Translations under genes and position numbers: made by a program
The notes under the pieces: generated by a model
Databases searched by the model: none
Told to the model about the DNA's origin: nothing
What the model saw: the letters and a program-made list of their open reading frames with translations, nothing else
NCBI GenBank assembly: GCA_033032175.1
Contig: CM065304.1
Span: 28,588,653-28,652,652, forward strand
Length of the DNA: 64,000 bases
Direction: 5' to 3'
Source: Saturnia japonica
Taxonomy: Eukaryota > Arthropoda > Insecta > Lepidoptera > Saturniidae
In this document: positions 57,934 to 60,900 of the stretch, one piece after another
Layout of the letters: each line of letters starts with the position of its first letter
Position numbering within the stretch: position 1 is the first letter of the stretch

Positions 57934-60900
57934 CCATATGCATATAGAAAGACAACATTTTATCATTTAAGTTAAAGAGTCACACCTGTTTCTGGATAGG
58001 AAGTGCTCGTGCTACTGTGTCTTCAAGTCCGAAGAGTTTACTTGAAAAAATTCACACGTAACATTCCAATACTTCCAACTCGCTCTTCGGGAGTACCAAA
58101 CTAGAAATTTTGGTCCTTTTTGAAGTTTTTTGGTCACTTAAAGTGAAATTAATTACATGCCTGGATATTTCCATACTATAAATAAAAATTCCAACATTAA
58201 TAAATTATTTAGCCTAATTTAACGTTTATCTTGTGTAGTTTAATAACAATAATGGCGGACTCATACACAGTCCGTACTTGGAACTCTCAAGGACTGCCTC
58301 GAGATGCGATCTCAACCGAGAATGGTATCCTAGTAACCAGGGCTGGAAGGTGGCCGCTGACCATTGATCCGCAGGAACAGGTATAATTAATTGCATAAGT
58401 TGAAACAAGATATTTCAACGCCGAGACAAAACAAATTGAGAATGACGAATCTAAGCTTCGAAGCTAGTGTTAGTGCTTTTAGAATCCGGTCTCAAAGTCA
58501 TATGAGCAGTTTCAATTCACTCTTTACGAGTAGTAATTATATTTTTAGTAATAGTTGATTGTACGTGGACTTGAGTCTAGGGAAGTGATATTGAGAGTAA
58601 GCCATGATAGTTCTTTAGTTTCGGTAAACACATATCCTGAGTATCTTCGACACTCGGCATTATTTTTCGGTTACATTGTCATGTAGCTTTAGATGAGGTG
58701 AGATAATCAAAAGCCAGAGGTCAAAACAATTATAAAATTCTTTACAAAAAAATTTTTTTCAACTCCATTAAAAGGTTTAGCTAATATGTCTAATGTATAT
58801 TGTAACAAATTTTGACATTAAAACAAAACAATATATGCTGACATCGTTTGATAACAGGCTAACAGATGGATAAAAAACATGGAACGTGAGAATGGTTTAC
58901 AAATAACGAAACTAAATGACATTTCTTATATACGTATCCTTGAGAACTGCATTCGACTCGGTTGGCCTATGCTTATCGAAGATCTGGGTGAATCCCTCGA
59001 GGCGACCCTCTCACCAGTTCTACTGAAACAGACATTTCTTCAGGTATGCTTTCTTTAAAACATTCAACGACATTGTCTAAATTTTTAAATAATCTTTATC
59101 TACGCTAACCTATAGAGCCGTATTTTTTTCAGATAATTACTCAAAGTAGGTTCTGGTAGGTAGGTTCCTCAGGTTCACTGTAAGTGAGTACTAAGGAAGG
59201 ATTTTTGGAAATTCAACCCCTAAGGTGGTGAAAAAGGGGATTAAAGTTTGTATGAAAAATCGTCACTTTTGAAGATAGATCTATGATAATTGGTATTGAG
59301 CAATTCCATGGAATGAGACATAAATCAACAATGACGCAAGCGGAGCCGCTGGAAAAGCGCTATTACATAACAAACAGTATACTCTTATGTTTTGAATCAA
59401 ATTTACTTAAATAAAAACAATTTCTTTATATTTAGTAGATATCTATTGATAACTTACTAAGCCATAAGCAAAGTTTATTTTACGTCAAAGTAACTTCTGC
59501 CAGATAGAATAGTTCCCATAGAAATAGTAACAAGAATTGAAGTTATGAGACATAGAAGCTTAAAAAAAGCTTGAAGTTCACTGATCGAAATATGTGCAAT
59601 AGTTTTAAACTTATATACAATTAAGCATTAATTAATAAATTACACAACGAAGTTCGTGGCGGAGATAGATAATAGTTGAAACGTCGATAGGCTGGTCGGC
59701 TGCTGATACATTTGGGCGACAGTGACATCGAATACGACACTAACTTTCGCCTCTACTTGACAACGAAATTGGCGAACCCTCATTACCTACCGGAGATTTG
59801 TATTCAAGTCACATTGGTCAATTTTACTGTAACGCTGTCGGGTCTGGAAGATCAGTTGCTGGCGTAAGTGTAACCACCATCACTACTCATACATTAATGG
59901 ACTGTATTAACAAAATTTATAGTCAATGAGGTAATAACAATTTACAATAAATAGTAAAACTGATCGCGCAAGAGACGATCAATATGGATCAGCTTAAGTC
60001 GACCAACCAATTAGATTTTTTTTTTTTGCATTTCTTTATTGGTACATGACCGATAACATGTTATGTTACAAATTTTAAAAGCATTGAGTTGTTTCTAGTA
60101 CTTTGTATATCATGTCAACTCAATGGACAATAGTAACTCAATAAATAAAACCAATGTCAATGGTTAAAAGCGCCTAATTTATTTATACATATTAGGAATG
60201 TTTTATATTTTATTTTATTTTATATATTTAGCACGCCAACAGAAAACAAAAAGGTTAATCACATATTATCATTTTAAATATGATGATATCCAGTAGGTAT
60301 CATTGTTTTATTTTAATACTAGCTGGTACCCGCGACTTCATCTGCGTATTATTGGGTATACACAGACTGATCTCGGAACACGACAAACCAAAAAAATCGC
60401 CGTTTTTACGTGATTGAGTAACAAACATAGAAACTTTCCATTTATTATATTTGTAGGATAACACTGGTTAAACTATGACTTTGAACTGGATAAAAAGTAC
60501 CCTATGTGTTATTCCAGGTCATAGACTATCTGTGTGCCAAATTTCATTGAGATCTGTTCAGCAGTTTTAGCGTGATTGAGTAATAAACATCCAAACATAC
60601 ATACTTTGACATTTATTATATTAGTAAGATTACTAACAATATTATAATTTTACAGTGACGTTGTGAGGTTAGAACGACCAGATCTAGAGATTTTACGTAC
60701 AGAACTGATAGTTCGTATTAATACGGACAAGGCAACCTTGCTCGAAATTGAGGATAAAATACTACGTCTGTTATACGCATCTTCTGGGAATATTCTAGAT
60801 GATGAAGAACTTATCGAGACACTAAACGAGAGTAAGGTAAATACTGATAAAACTTCAGTTGTTCAAGTTAAACAGTTTTACGTATCAATATAAGTATAAG

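Noticed and set aside
57779..57970. Isoleucine/tyrosine repeat protein
   Set aside because: It is the translation of the TA microsatellite.
58254..58380. A new start codon (MADSY) in exon 50
   Set aside because: The ATG lies within the conserved AAA5 block, and the upstream splice joins in phase.
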